From Ignavibacteriota bacterium (GTDB lineage Bacteria > Bacteroidota > Ignavibacteria > UBA10030 > UBA6906), in assembly GCA_016707525.1 (NCBI GenBank), contig JADJHP010000003.1:186001-250000 (forward strand): a stretch of DNA of 64,000 bases, written 5' to 3'. The notes under the pieces were generated by a model, which had not been told where the DNA came from, searched no databases, and was given only the letters and a program-made list of their open reading frames with translations. Positions 9,240 through 16,035 of the stretch are shown in pieces. Positions within the stretch are counted from its first letter, which is position 1; the number at the start of each line of letters is the position of its first letter. A program made the position numbers and the translations under genes.

Positions 9240-9418
9240 GGGAACATCCCGCGCGATCTTGCAGACCCATCACGAGTCGAGCATGGTGAGTACGATGCAC
9301 AGGTCCCTGTGCGATCCGCCCGAACAGTGCGTTCAGAGGGTCCGCACGCCTGCAGGCCGAGCGCCGCCATCATGGCCGCGCACCAGAAGAGCATCCTGCA
9401 TATCATGGACGACCTCAC
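9161..9418 (-). CDS. Lipoprotein signal and N-terminus of the GH2 enzyme (frameshifted)
   Basis: Starts at GTG 9416-9418, which overlaps the TGA of the upstream gene by four bases (GTGA), the usual coupling pattern. It encodes a lipoprotein signal (MICRMLFWCAAMMAALGLQAC, reduced here to lipobox LQAC). After about residue 48 the frame loses sense, while sensible GH2 N-terminal residues (WVCKIARDVPVQG) appear in the neighbouring frame. Adding one G to the GGG run at about 9271-9275 would join them and bypass the in-frame TGA that precedes the GH2 body. Inference: this is the missing start of the GH2 gene and not a separate protein; the enzyme would be an outer-membrane-anchored lipoprotein. Confidence 0.6.
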   Translation of the reverse strand: MRSSMICRMLFWCAAMMAALGLQACGPSERTVRADRTGTCASYSPCSTRDGSARSRGMFPCRERPCPSQRTRSPVGCLPLFPERC

Positions 9419-11214
9419 AGAGTGGCAAGGAACCGGAGGAGATCGGTGTATTCGTTGTACAACTTCTGGTTGAGAGAGCTCAGCACGCCGAGTTCACCCC
9501 GGGACCTGACACGGGAAGCGTAGACCGAAAAGAGTTCGCGCACAGGGGACTGGTCCAGACCTTCGCGCGCCGTGCGAACATCACCGGCCAATGGCGCTGT
9601 CAGGTGCCCGTCGTTCGAACGCAGCCGCTTCCGTAGCCGATAGGCGGGCTCGAGCTTTCTGCCCACGTCGTCGAGGAGGAGCATGAAGCGGCAATCGGCG
9701 ATGTACCACTCCAGCGTACTGCGATGCTGCGGATCCGGGGTTCTCCGGGCGACATCCCGTAGCTTGTCGATGAGCGTGTGGAGCCGCCCGCGGCCCATGC
9801 TATCCAGGCGTCCCCACATCGGCGTATAGGCATAGTACTCCGGCGAAGAAGCCGTGCGGAACCATCCGTCTTCATCGGCCGCAGTGAAGATCCCGGAGAG
9901 TTCCTTCGATGCGAGGGGTCCGCAATTCCTGAGGAGATACTCCCTGTACACGTCCGCCACCGAAGCGGTATCGGCAGGGTCGCTCGCATAACGCGCGAAC
10001 GCTTCGAAGGTGGCCCGTGTCTCTTCCGTCCGCCAATGGATCGCGATCACGCCGTCATGGTGCTGGGTTCGCGCCTGTTTCACCTGATCGCGCATGATGC
10101 TCACGCGGGGCTGCGCGTGCCACAACTGATGATCCCCTTCCAGCCAGGGAATGCTCCAGAATTTCCGGTGCGCGGCGATCGCGGTGATGAATGCAGGCTG
10201 GGGATAATCCCCCATGCCGGGGTTGAGGCAGGAGAAGATCACATCGGTAGGGAGCGCGCGATCCAATCCACGGAGAATGACCGGCAACTGATTGCTTCCT
10301 CCCCAGCCACCGATGATCATGCGCTTGCCGGGTGCTACACGGCGGAGGTGTTCATACGCGCGGCGGAGATACTCGAGAGTCCAGATGCCGGTGACCTGTT
10401 GTCTGGCATCGACGCCGGGGCCGGAAAAGAGTGCGGCATCGCGGTCAAAGAGCGCCTTGAATGCCGGATCACGCAGGGCCTTCTCCGGATCGAGCCCGAA
10501 GAACGAGTGTTCGTTCAGCCAGAGCCAGACATAGTCGACGTCGGGATATGCTGCGATGATATCATCGATCGTGGCGAACAGGATCTCGACGGATTGATAG
10601 TGTGCGGGGTTCGGGATCATGGATCCCGTCCCCTCCCAGAAGGACCCTTCCTCCATGATGGAGAAATATTCAGGGGGGTGGACCCCGAACTCGAATCCCA
10701 TCGCGGTCTGCATGCCGCGGGCATGCGCCATCGCCATCACCTGACGCATGAGGTCCTGCGCCCGGCGGTAACGGTCCTCATTCGTAGAGGCCTGCACCGC
10801 GCAGTCCGCCCCGAACGCACCGGTGTCGCCCGGAAAGAACCTCGACGTCCCGTAGGCGAAATCCCGGACACGCCGTGGAGCATACCCCCACCGCGCGGTG
10901 AGCGAATTGTCAAAGAACGCCTCCGGAAGGACAGTCTTGTAGGCGATCCGTATCATCGGCTCGACATACGTCGCATAGCGCTGGGACCCACCGGTATAAT
11001 TGTGGAACCCGATGAAATTGATTTTTCCGGCCACACACTGATCCAGATATCGGGTGTAATCTTCAAGGTTCCACGACGTGGGGCCTGAGAGGAAATTGTG
11101 CCACGGAAGGACACCGCGGATCTCAAAGGGATCCTGCGTGACCTGGGCATGGAGCCCCGGGAGGGCCAGAAGGATGGCCCCACAGAGAAGGCGTACACAT
11201 CGCGATGGATTCAT
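9415..11214 (-). CDS. Secreted glycosidase-like protein, family not assigned
   Basis: About 599 residues from ATG 11212-11214, beginning MNPSRCVRLLCGAILLALPG with signal cleavage likely after LHA. A longer open frame exists upstream but would bury the signal peptide. The body looks like a TIM-barrel hydrolase: RGVLPWHNFL near the start, strand-like NFIGFHNY, GMQTAMGFEFG, DYVWLWLNEHSFFG and MIIGGWGGSNQ. The layout resembles alpha-glucuronidase (GH67/GH115-type) proteins, but I cannot place it in a numbered family or name its catalytic residues. It is the first gene of the three-enzyme operon and overlaps the GH2 signal sequence by four bases, so it probably acts on the same glycan. Confidence 0.6.
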   Translation of the reverse strand: MNPSRCVRLLCGAILLALPGLHAQVTQDPFEIRGVLPWHNFLSGPTSWNLEDYTRYLDQCVAGKINFIGFHNYTGGSQRYATYVEPMIRIAYKTVLPEAFFDNSLTARWGYAPRRVRDFAYGTSRFFPGDTGAFGADCAVQASTNEDRYRRAQDLMRQVMAMAHARGMQTAMGFEFGVHPPEYFSIMEEGSFWEGTGSMIPNPAHYQSVEILFATIDDIIAAYPDVDYVWLWLNEHSFFGLDPEKALRDPAFKALFDRDAALFSGPGVDARQQVTGIWTLEYLRRAYEHLRRVAPGKRMIIGGWGGSNQLPVILRGLDRALPTDVIFSCLNPGMGDYPQPAFITAIAAHRKFWSIPWLEGDHQLWHAQPRVSIMRDQVKQARTQHHDGVIAIHWRTEETRATFEAFARYASDPADTASVADVYREYLLRNCGPLASKELSGIFTAADEDGWFRTASSPEYYAYTPMWGRLDSMGRGRLHTLIDKLRDVARRTPDPQHRSTLEWYIADCRFMLLLDDVGRKLEPAYRLRKRLRSNDGHLTAPLAGDVRTAREGLDQSPVRELFSVYASRVRSRGELGVLSSLNQKLYNEYTDLLRFLATL

Positions 11215-11344
11215 GCGGGTTGGCAGTCGTGATACGAAGGTCTTCCCGGGCCCGCTGATCGGGGCCCGCGTCCGAGACAATTAACGCCGAAGAAAACGAA
11301 CAAGCAAGTTCCCCGCTTGCTACAGGCGATGGGCTTTGTACCAC

Positions 11345-11374
11345 GTGGGAGGATGATCTCCATCATCCTCCCAC
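11345..11374. repeat. Perfect 13-bp hairpin in a 328-base gap
   Basis: Arms 11345-11357 and 11362-11374 are perfect inverted repeats around a CTCC loop, with no T-run on either side. It lies in the 11215-11542 gap between the glycosidase operon start and the end of the kinase/receiver operon. That gap otherwise holds a weaker hairpin (11303-11321), the terminator at 11491-11516 and presumably the promoter of the 11214 gene, which I could not identify. Confidence 0.5.
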
Positions 11375-11490
11375 CCGTCCATGACGTGCGATCGTGAGCG
11401 GCTCAGTTCATCAGCACAGAGAACGGATCCTCGAAGTAGGTTGTCGCTGCTCGAGGAAGGCCGGCAGCCCCCGCCTTGACGTGGAAATGC

Positions 11491-11516
11491 GACCGGCGGC
11501 CCATGGGCCGCCGGTC
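11491..11516 (-). terminator. GC-rich palindromic terminator after the receiver gene
   Basis: A perfect 26-base palindrome lies 26 bases past the stop of the minus-strand receiver gene. Short T-runs follow on both strands (TTT on minus, TTTT on plus), so it may work in both directions. Confidence 0.6.
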
Positions 11517-11542
11517 CTGTTTTCAGGGGTCGGGAGGGTGTC

Positions 11543-11935
11543 TCAGGGACGCGCGGCCAGCGCCGCGGCAAGTGTCTCGCGCAATTCATCCTCGGTGAAG
11601 GGCTTGAGCAGGAAGCCCTCCGGCGCAACCGTCAGGGCGCGCTGGCGGGTCGACTCATCGGTGTTCGCGGTGAGGAAGATGATGCGGGTGGGGCCGAGCG
11701 CCCGCACACGTTTCGCCGTCTCGATCCCGTCGATCTTCCCTGCCAGAATGATATCGATCAGCATCAGGTCGGGCATCGTAGCGCGTGCTGCCTCGCACGC
11801 CTCCTCCCCCTTGCGGAAGACACCCAGCACCCTGTGACCGAGCATGGAAAGGCGGACCCGGAGTTCATAAGCGATGATCGTTTCATCCTCCACAAGGATG
11901 ATCTGCGCCGGCAGTATGGGGTTGTCAGAGCTCAC
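11543..11935 (-). CDS. Single-domain response regulator (CheY-like receiver)
   Basis: A stand-alone receiver of 130 residues with the acidic pair E16/D17, phospho-acceptor D61 (MLIDIILAGKIDG) and K111 (LLKPF). It has no output domain, so it acts by protein interaction or phospho-relay. The start overlaps the stop of the upstream HisKA_2 kinase by four bases, making that kinase its obvious partner. Receivers next to HisKA_2/HWE kinases are common in this kinase class. It is the last gene of the porin / PstS-like / kinase operon. Confidence 0.88.
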   Translation of the reverse strand: MSSDNPILPAQIILVEDETIIAYELRVRLSMLGHRVLGVFRKGEEACEAARATMPDLMLIDIILAGKIDGIETAKRVRALGPTRIIFLTANTDESTRQRALTVAPEGFLLKPFTEDELRETLAAALAARP

Positions 11936-13698
11936 GAGGTGGCCTCCCCTTCGCCTGCCACGCGGGACAACGGGAACGTGATCGCAACCTGCGATCCGTG
12001 GCTACGGTCCACGGTGATCGTCCCTTCGAGCTGTTCGGTCAGGCCCTTGATCAACATGACACCCAGCGTCTCACCCCCGCTGAAATCCACATGGGCCGGA
12101 TAGCCGACCCCGTCATCCTTCACGGTAAGATGCATGATCCCGTCCTCGCTTGTTCCCTCGATATCAATGTGGCCTCCGCGTCCATCAGGGAATGCATGCT
12201 TGATGGCGTTGGTAACGAGCTCTGTGATGAGAAGTCCGCACGGGATCGCGATATCCACGCCGAACCGGATATCGTCGACCCTGGTCCGCAACTCGATACC
12301 CGGCCGGCTGTACGATGCCAGTAGTTCGTCGGCGATCGTCTGCACATAGTCCGAGAACTCGATGGATGACAGGTCTTCCGAGCGGTAGAGCCGTTCGTGG
12401 ACCATCGCCATGGACTTGACGCGGAGCTGGCTTTCGCGGAACAGATCGACGTCATACGCATCGCGCACGTAGGAACTCTGCAGGAACAGCAGGCTCGAGA
12501 TGATCTGCATGTTGTTCTTCACGCGGTGATGCACTTCCTTCAGCAGGATATCCTTTTCCCGGAGCGAGGTACGCAGGGTGTCTTCCCCCCGTTTACGATC
12601 CGTGATATCCAGATTGATCCCGACAATGGTGGACGGATGGCCGTCGGCACCGAACATGGCCCGGCCATAGGCTGCGAACCACACGATCTGGTCGGCCCCG
12701 AGCCGGGCACGAAACTCGATGTTGATGGGCGTGCCTGTCCGTGCCGCATCGCGGAAGGTCCCGACGACCCGTACGCGGTCGTCGGGGTGCAGATGAGCGA
12801 CCAGGAAATCCCGCTCCGCGGTGGCAAGCCCCAGAGCATGCAGGTGCTCCTCGGAGACGACGATCGCGCCGGTGGCAACATCCATCCTCCAGGGGAACAT
12901 TCTGGCGGCGGTCATTGCCAGTTGCAGGTGCCCCTGATTGACGTGCAGTTCGGCGTTCGCGGCGGCCAACTCGTTGGTCCGCTCTTCCACCCGCCGTTCC
13001 AATTCATCGTGAGCGCTCTGGAGCTCCCGCTGGGTATCAAGGAGTGTGGCATTGCTCTTCCCGAGCGACGCATTCATCAATGCCAGATCGACGGCCTGCA
13101 TCCGCACCGTCGCCGCCTGTCGCTCGGCCTCCACCCGGGAACGATCGAGCTCACCTGCCTGCCGGATCAGCAACCGCGTTCCGAGCAGGCCGACCAAGAG
13201 GACAACGAGGCTCACCACGATCGATGTCATCTGCGCGGATTTGATCTCCTGTTCCACACTTTCGAGGGAATACAGGAGGATCACGGAGCCAAGCCGTTTG
13301 CCGGCGGGGATCACCTCGGTGACGTTCACAAGGCCGGACTTCGTGCGCATCATCCCGGGTGAGAGTTTCTTCAATTCCTCGATCGACAGCTCAGGGGAGG
13401 CCGAACTCTGGTAGAGCACATCATTTTTCTCATCCAGGATGCAGATGTATGCCACATTCCGGTCGAGCGTGGACCAGTCGAAGGCCTTCTGCACGAGCGT
13501 AAAATCCCCATCGTTCAACCCCGACCCCACCGACGTGGCGAACATATCGCTCACGATCCCCAGATGGCGACGGGCGTTGCGTTCCCCTGCGACCCGCTGG
13601 ATATAGGAGAGATACCAGAACGAAAAGAGCGTGGCCACGATCCAGGGGATCACGAACGTCAGGATCACGCGTGTTCGATACGAGATGCGAACACTCAT
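11932..13698 (-). CDS. PAS sensor histidine kinase, HisKA_2 type
   Basis: 588 residues. Membrane helix 1 is at about 10-31 and helix 2 at about 158-177; between them is a periplasmic sensor resembling a single Cache/DUF3365-type domain (residues 32-157). A coiled coil (about 180-255) and a PAS domain (about 255-368, ending DITDRKRGED) follow. The HisKA_2 phospho-acceptor motif HHRVKNNMQ is at 390-398, then a HATPase domain with NAIKHAFPDG and DDGVGYP. It probably responds to a periplasmic ligand and phosphorylates the receiver encoded downstream (four-base overlap). The PstS-like protein encoded 27 bases upstream is a candidate ligand-binding partner; this link is inference. Confidence 0.88.
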   Translation of the reverse strand: MSVRISYRTRVILTFVIPWIVATLFSFWYLSYIQRVAGERNARRHLGIVSDMFATSVGSGLNDGDFTLVQKAFDWSTLDRNVAYICILDEKNDVLYQSSASPELSIEELKKLSPGMMRTKSGLVNVTEVIPAGKRLGSVILLYSLESVEQEIKSAQMTSIVVSLVVLLVGLLGTRLLIRQAGELDRSRVEAERQAATVRMQAVDLALMNASLGKSNATLLDTQRELQSAHDELERRVEERTNELAAANAELHVNQGHLQLAMTAARMFPWRMDVATGAIVVSEEHLHALGLATAERDFLVAHLHPDDRVRVVGTFRDAARTGTPINIEFRARLGADQIVWFAAYGRAMFGADGHPSTIVGINLDITDRKRGEDTLRTSLREKDILLKEVHHRVKNNMQIISSLLFLQSSYVRDAYDVDLFRESQLRVKSMAMVHERLYRSEDLSSIEFSDYVQTIADELLASYSRPGIELRTRVDDIRFGVDIAIPCGLLITELVTNAIKHAFPDGRGGHIDIEGTSEDGIMHLTVKDDGVGYPAHVDFSGGETLGVMLIKGLTEQLEGTITVDRSHGSQVAITFPLSRVAGEGEATS

Positions 13699-13725
13699 CG
13701 ATGATATCCCGGAAGGGTCACGACT

Positions 13726-14142
13726 TCACTCTATGACGAGAAGGATCTTGACGTTCCCCTGGACCTTGTCCCGCGCAACGAACCCCACGGCCCCCGGAGT
13801 GGCTGCAACCCGCCGGGCCATGTCCTCCTGTGCGGCGATCATCTCCGGCGGGCGGGCGTGCCCGGAAAGTTGAGCCCTCAGCCAGGCCTTCCGCATTTCC
13901 AGCGGACTCCTGCGGAGGAGGTCGAAGAATTTTTTCTCCTCAGCAGGGTGCTCCCGGAGACACATCAACGCCACGGCCTGTCCATCACTCCATGCACGGA
14001 CATTCAGCATGTAGAGATCGAGCACCTGGGCAGCGGTCAGGGACATTTCCGGGACCGACCGGTTGGCGATCACGGCAACCTGCGCATCCGCGAGCGCGGC
14101 GGAGAGCAGGACAAGGACGAATGCGATGCTGATGGGTTTCAT
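13726..14142 (-). CDS. Small PstS-like periplasmic substrate-binding protein
   Basis: 138 residues with a signal peptide (MKPISIAFVLVLLSAALADA). The rest (VAVIANRSVPEMSLTAAQVL, then VGFVA near the end) looks like the short phosphate-ABC-type substrate-binding family: half the size of a full PstS and without ABC transporter genes nearby. It lies between a porin and a sensor kinase in one operon, an arrangement that suggests ligand capture for sensing and not import. Ligand unknown. Start ATG 14140-14142. Confidence 0.7.
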   Translation of the reverse strand: MKPISIAFVLVLLSAALADAQVAVIANRSVPEMSLTAAQVLDLYMLNVRAWSDGQAVALMCLREHPAEEKKFFDLLRRSPLEMRKAWLRAQLSGHARPPEMIAAQEDMARRVAATPGAVGFVARDKVQGNVKILLVIE

Positions 14143-14163
14143 GGGTCGGGTTCCTTGCGCGCG

Positions 14164-15303
14164 TTAGAACATCACGCTGACTCCGGCCTGGATCCGGTCG
14201 GAGAGGTAAGAACTCAAACCCTGGAACTCGTTACTGATGTGAAGATATTGGAGTTTCAGGACGACGTTGTCGATCGGTCGATATCCCCCTCCGGCCATCG
14301 TACCGCGGGTGACGGACGCCTTGTGCGACTCGAGGTATTCCATCCCACCATACACGTAGAAACTCTCGGAAATATCATACGCCAGGACCCCGTACACGAA
14401 CAGATTCGACGGCTCCCGTCCGAGGCGGGGGTCCATCCTCGAGACGGCGGCATACACCTGCGCTTGATGATCGTCCAGGTACTCTTTGGTCGAGATGAAC
14501 TCGGACTCCAGTGAGAGCGGCCCGAGCAGATAGGAAAGGTCGCCACCGATGCGCAGCCTATGGACAGGACCGACGCCGATACTCTGCCTGTCCGCTTTGT
14601 CGGAGGTCATGGAGAATCCGGCCTTCAGCCGGCCCGTGCGCACACCCACTCGTCCGCCCACCAACTTGAACGTCGTCGTATCCGTCCCACCAATGCTGTA
14701 CTGTTGCCCGTCCTGTCCGCTGCTGACAAAGTTCGGATCCCCGTTGCCGGCATACACCGCATAGTCCAACCGGAGTTCATCAAGATGGAGCGCTCCCTCG
14801 ATCTGGAGGAATGCCGAGCCCGGGATGTAATCATCGATACTCCCCACCCCTTCCGCCGCAGCCTCGTACACGAAAGGCCGCGTGATGTAGGGAAGGATCG
14901 GAGTCCTGTTCTTGATCTCATTCAGGTTGTTGAACACCGGCACAAGGAGTCCGGCTTTGATGCTGAACTCCTCCGAGGTCTGGTACCGCAACCATGCTTC
15001 TTCAAGCCGGAACGTCCCCCATTTCCGGGTGCTCGCATACGTGTTCGTGAACTCCAGATCAACAAATGCTGCGAAACGGGAGTTGAACTGCTTCCGGAAA
15101 AAGATGTTCGCCTGCTGGAGAATGAACGTATTGCGCGTCCCGGAGGTTGTGGACCGTCCCCTGATCGACGTTTGTTCACTGGAATGATCGAACACAGACT
15201 GGAAATAACCAAAAACGTCGAGGGCATCCGTCGTGGACTGTCCACGCGTGATACCCGGGAGGAAAGCGAGGAAGCAGAGGACGATGGTGACGCGAACCGG
15301 CAT
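14164..15303 (-). CDS. Outer-membrane porin-like protein (phosphate-selective porin type)
   Basis: About 379 residues from ATG 15301-15303, which has a clear GGAGGG Shine-Dalgarno and starts a signal peptide (MPVRVTIVLCFLAFLPGITR). The mature protein is rich in alternating strands (NIFFRKQFNSRFAAFVDLEF, WLRYQTSEEFSIKAGLLVPV) and ends ...QAGVSVMF with a terminal phenylalanine, as outer-membrane barrels do. I judge it closest to the OprO/P-like porin family. First gene of the porin / PstS-like / kinase / receiver operon, downstream of a good sigma-70 promoter at 15381-15409. Confidence 0.75.
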   Translation of the reverse strand: MPVRVTIVLCFLAFLPGITRGQSTTDALDVFGYFQSVFDHSSEQTSIRGRSTTSGTRNTFILQQANIFFRKQFNSRFAAFVDLEFTNTYASTRKWGTFRLEEAWLRYQTSEEFSIKAGLLVPVFNNLNEIKNRTPILPYITRPFVYEAAAEGVGSIDDYIPGSAFLQIEGALHLDELRLDYAVYAGNGDPNFVSSGQDGQQYSIGGTDTTTFKLVGGRVGVRTGRLKAGFSMTSDKADRQSIGVGPVHRLRIGGDLSYLLGPLSLESEFISTKEYLDDHQAQVYAAVSRMDPRLGREPSNLFVYGVLAYDISESFYVYGGMEYLESHKASVTRGTMAGGGYRPIDNVVLKLQYLHISNEFQGLSSYLSDRIQAGVSVMF

Positions 15304-15380
15304 GGTCCCTCCAGATCGACACCAAGACATTCGAGATTGGACGTGCCTGGCATGGCAAACGCCTGCAGTTACACGTATGG

Positions 15381-15409
15381 AGTATACGGAAAGCAATTCG
15401 CGGAGGCAA
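15381..15409 (-). promoter_or_regulatory. Sigma-70-type promoter of the porin/kinase operon
   Basis: On the minus strand, -35 TTGCCT (15404-15409) and -10 TATACT (15381-15386) are separated by exactly 17 bases. It lies 78 bases upstream of the porin start. Confidence 0.6.
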
Positions 15410-15431
15410 GGGACCCCGCCGCACAGAACAC

Positions 15432-15468
15432 GATCCTCCGGCGGGCCAACCAACCCGCGCGGAGGATC
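15432..15468 (-). terminator. Hairpin terminator downstream of cheW
   Basis: Arms starting GATCCTCC (15432) and ending GGAGGATC (15468) form a roughly 14-bp stem with one bulge and an eight-base loop, 20 bases after the cheW stop. Only a weak T-rich stretch follows. Confidence 0.5.
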
Positions 15469-15487
15469 CAGAGGAGCACGAAGAGAC

Positions 15488-15982
15488 CTAGTTCTGGGAT
15501 ACCTGACTATCGTAGACGATCTTCCCGATATCCAGGAGGATCAGCAGCCGGTCCTCGAGCTTTCCCACTCCGGTAATATACTCCTCGTTCGTGCTCCCCG
15601 CGATCGACGGTGGCGGTTCCGTGACGCTGCGCGGGATCCGCAAGACCTCACGCACGGCGTCGACCACGAATCCGACCACTTTGCCGTTCAACTCCACGAC
15701 CACGATCCGGGTATGCTTGTCGTGTTCCTTTCTGGCCATGCCGAAACGCCGGCGGAGATCGATGATCGGGATCACTTTGCCGCGGAGATTGATGACCCCG
15801 TCCACATACTCCGGTGCATTCGGCACCTTCGTCACTTCAAGCATCCTGTTGATCTCCTGCACCTGCAGGATATCCACACCGAACTCCTCGTCGCCGATGT
15901 TGAAACTCACCAGCTGCAGCAGTTCGTCGCCGGACCCATGCTTCGCTTCTGTTGCCTGATGTACTGAGACCGTTTCCGCCAT
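15488..15982 (-). CDS. cheW: Chemotaxis coupling protein CheW
   Basis: 164 residues. The CheW fold is seen in QLVSFNIGDEEFGVDILQVQ, the conserved NLRGKVIPIIDLRRRFG and VVGFVVDAVREVLRI. CheW links chemoreceptors to the kinase CheA in the cytoplasmic array. It is encoded just after a large chemoreceptor gene, with an AGGAGG-type Shine-Dalgarno and a 53-base gap holding an AT-rich palindrome. No CheA, CheR or CheB is present in the window, so the rest of the pathway is elsewhere. Confidence 0.93.
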   Translation of the reverse strand: MAETVSVHQATEAKHGSGDELLQLVSFNIGDEEFGVDILQVQEINRMLEVTKVPNAPEYVDGVINLRGKVIPIIDLRRRFGMARKEHDKHTRIVVVELNGKVVGFVVDAVREVLRIPRSVTEPPPSIAGSTNEEYITGVGKLEDRLLILLDIGKIVYDSQVSQN

Positions 15983-15998
15983 AGTTCCTCCTGTATAA

Positions 15999-16035
15999 TT
16001 CGGATATCTGATATCAGATATCTGATATCTGAATT
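15999..16035. repeat. AT-rich GATATC/CTGATATC palindromic cluster between cheW and the chemoreceptor gene
   Basis: Arms 15999-16016 and 16018-16035 pair over 18 positions with two mismatches; inside is a perfect 18-base dyad (ATATCTGATATCAGATAT). It starts right at the chemoreceptor stop codon and ends before the cheW Shine-Dalgarno. Its very low GC content stands out. It may be an attenuator or an mRNA-processing or stability hairpin that sets receptor/CheW ratios (inference). Confidence 0.55.

Noticed and set aside
9267..9275. In-frame TGA before the GH2 body read as selenocysteine
   Set aside because: No selenocysteine-insertion-like hairpin and no redox context; a frame change with a lipoprotein signal upstream explains it better.
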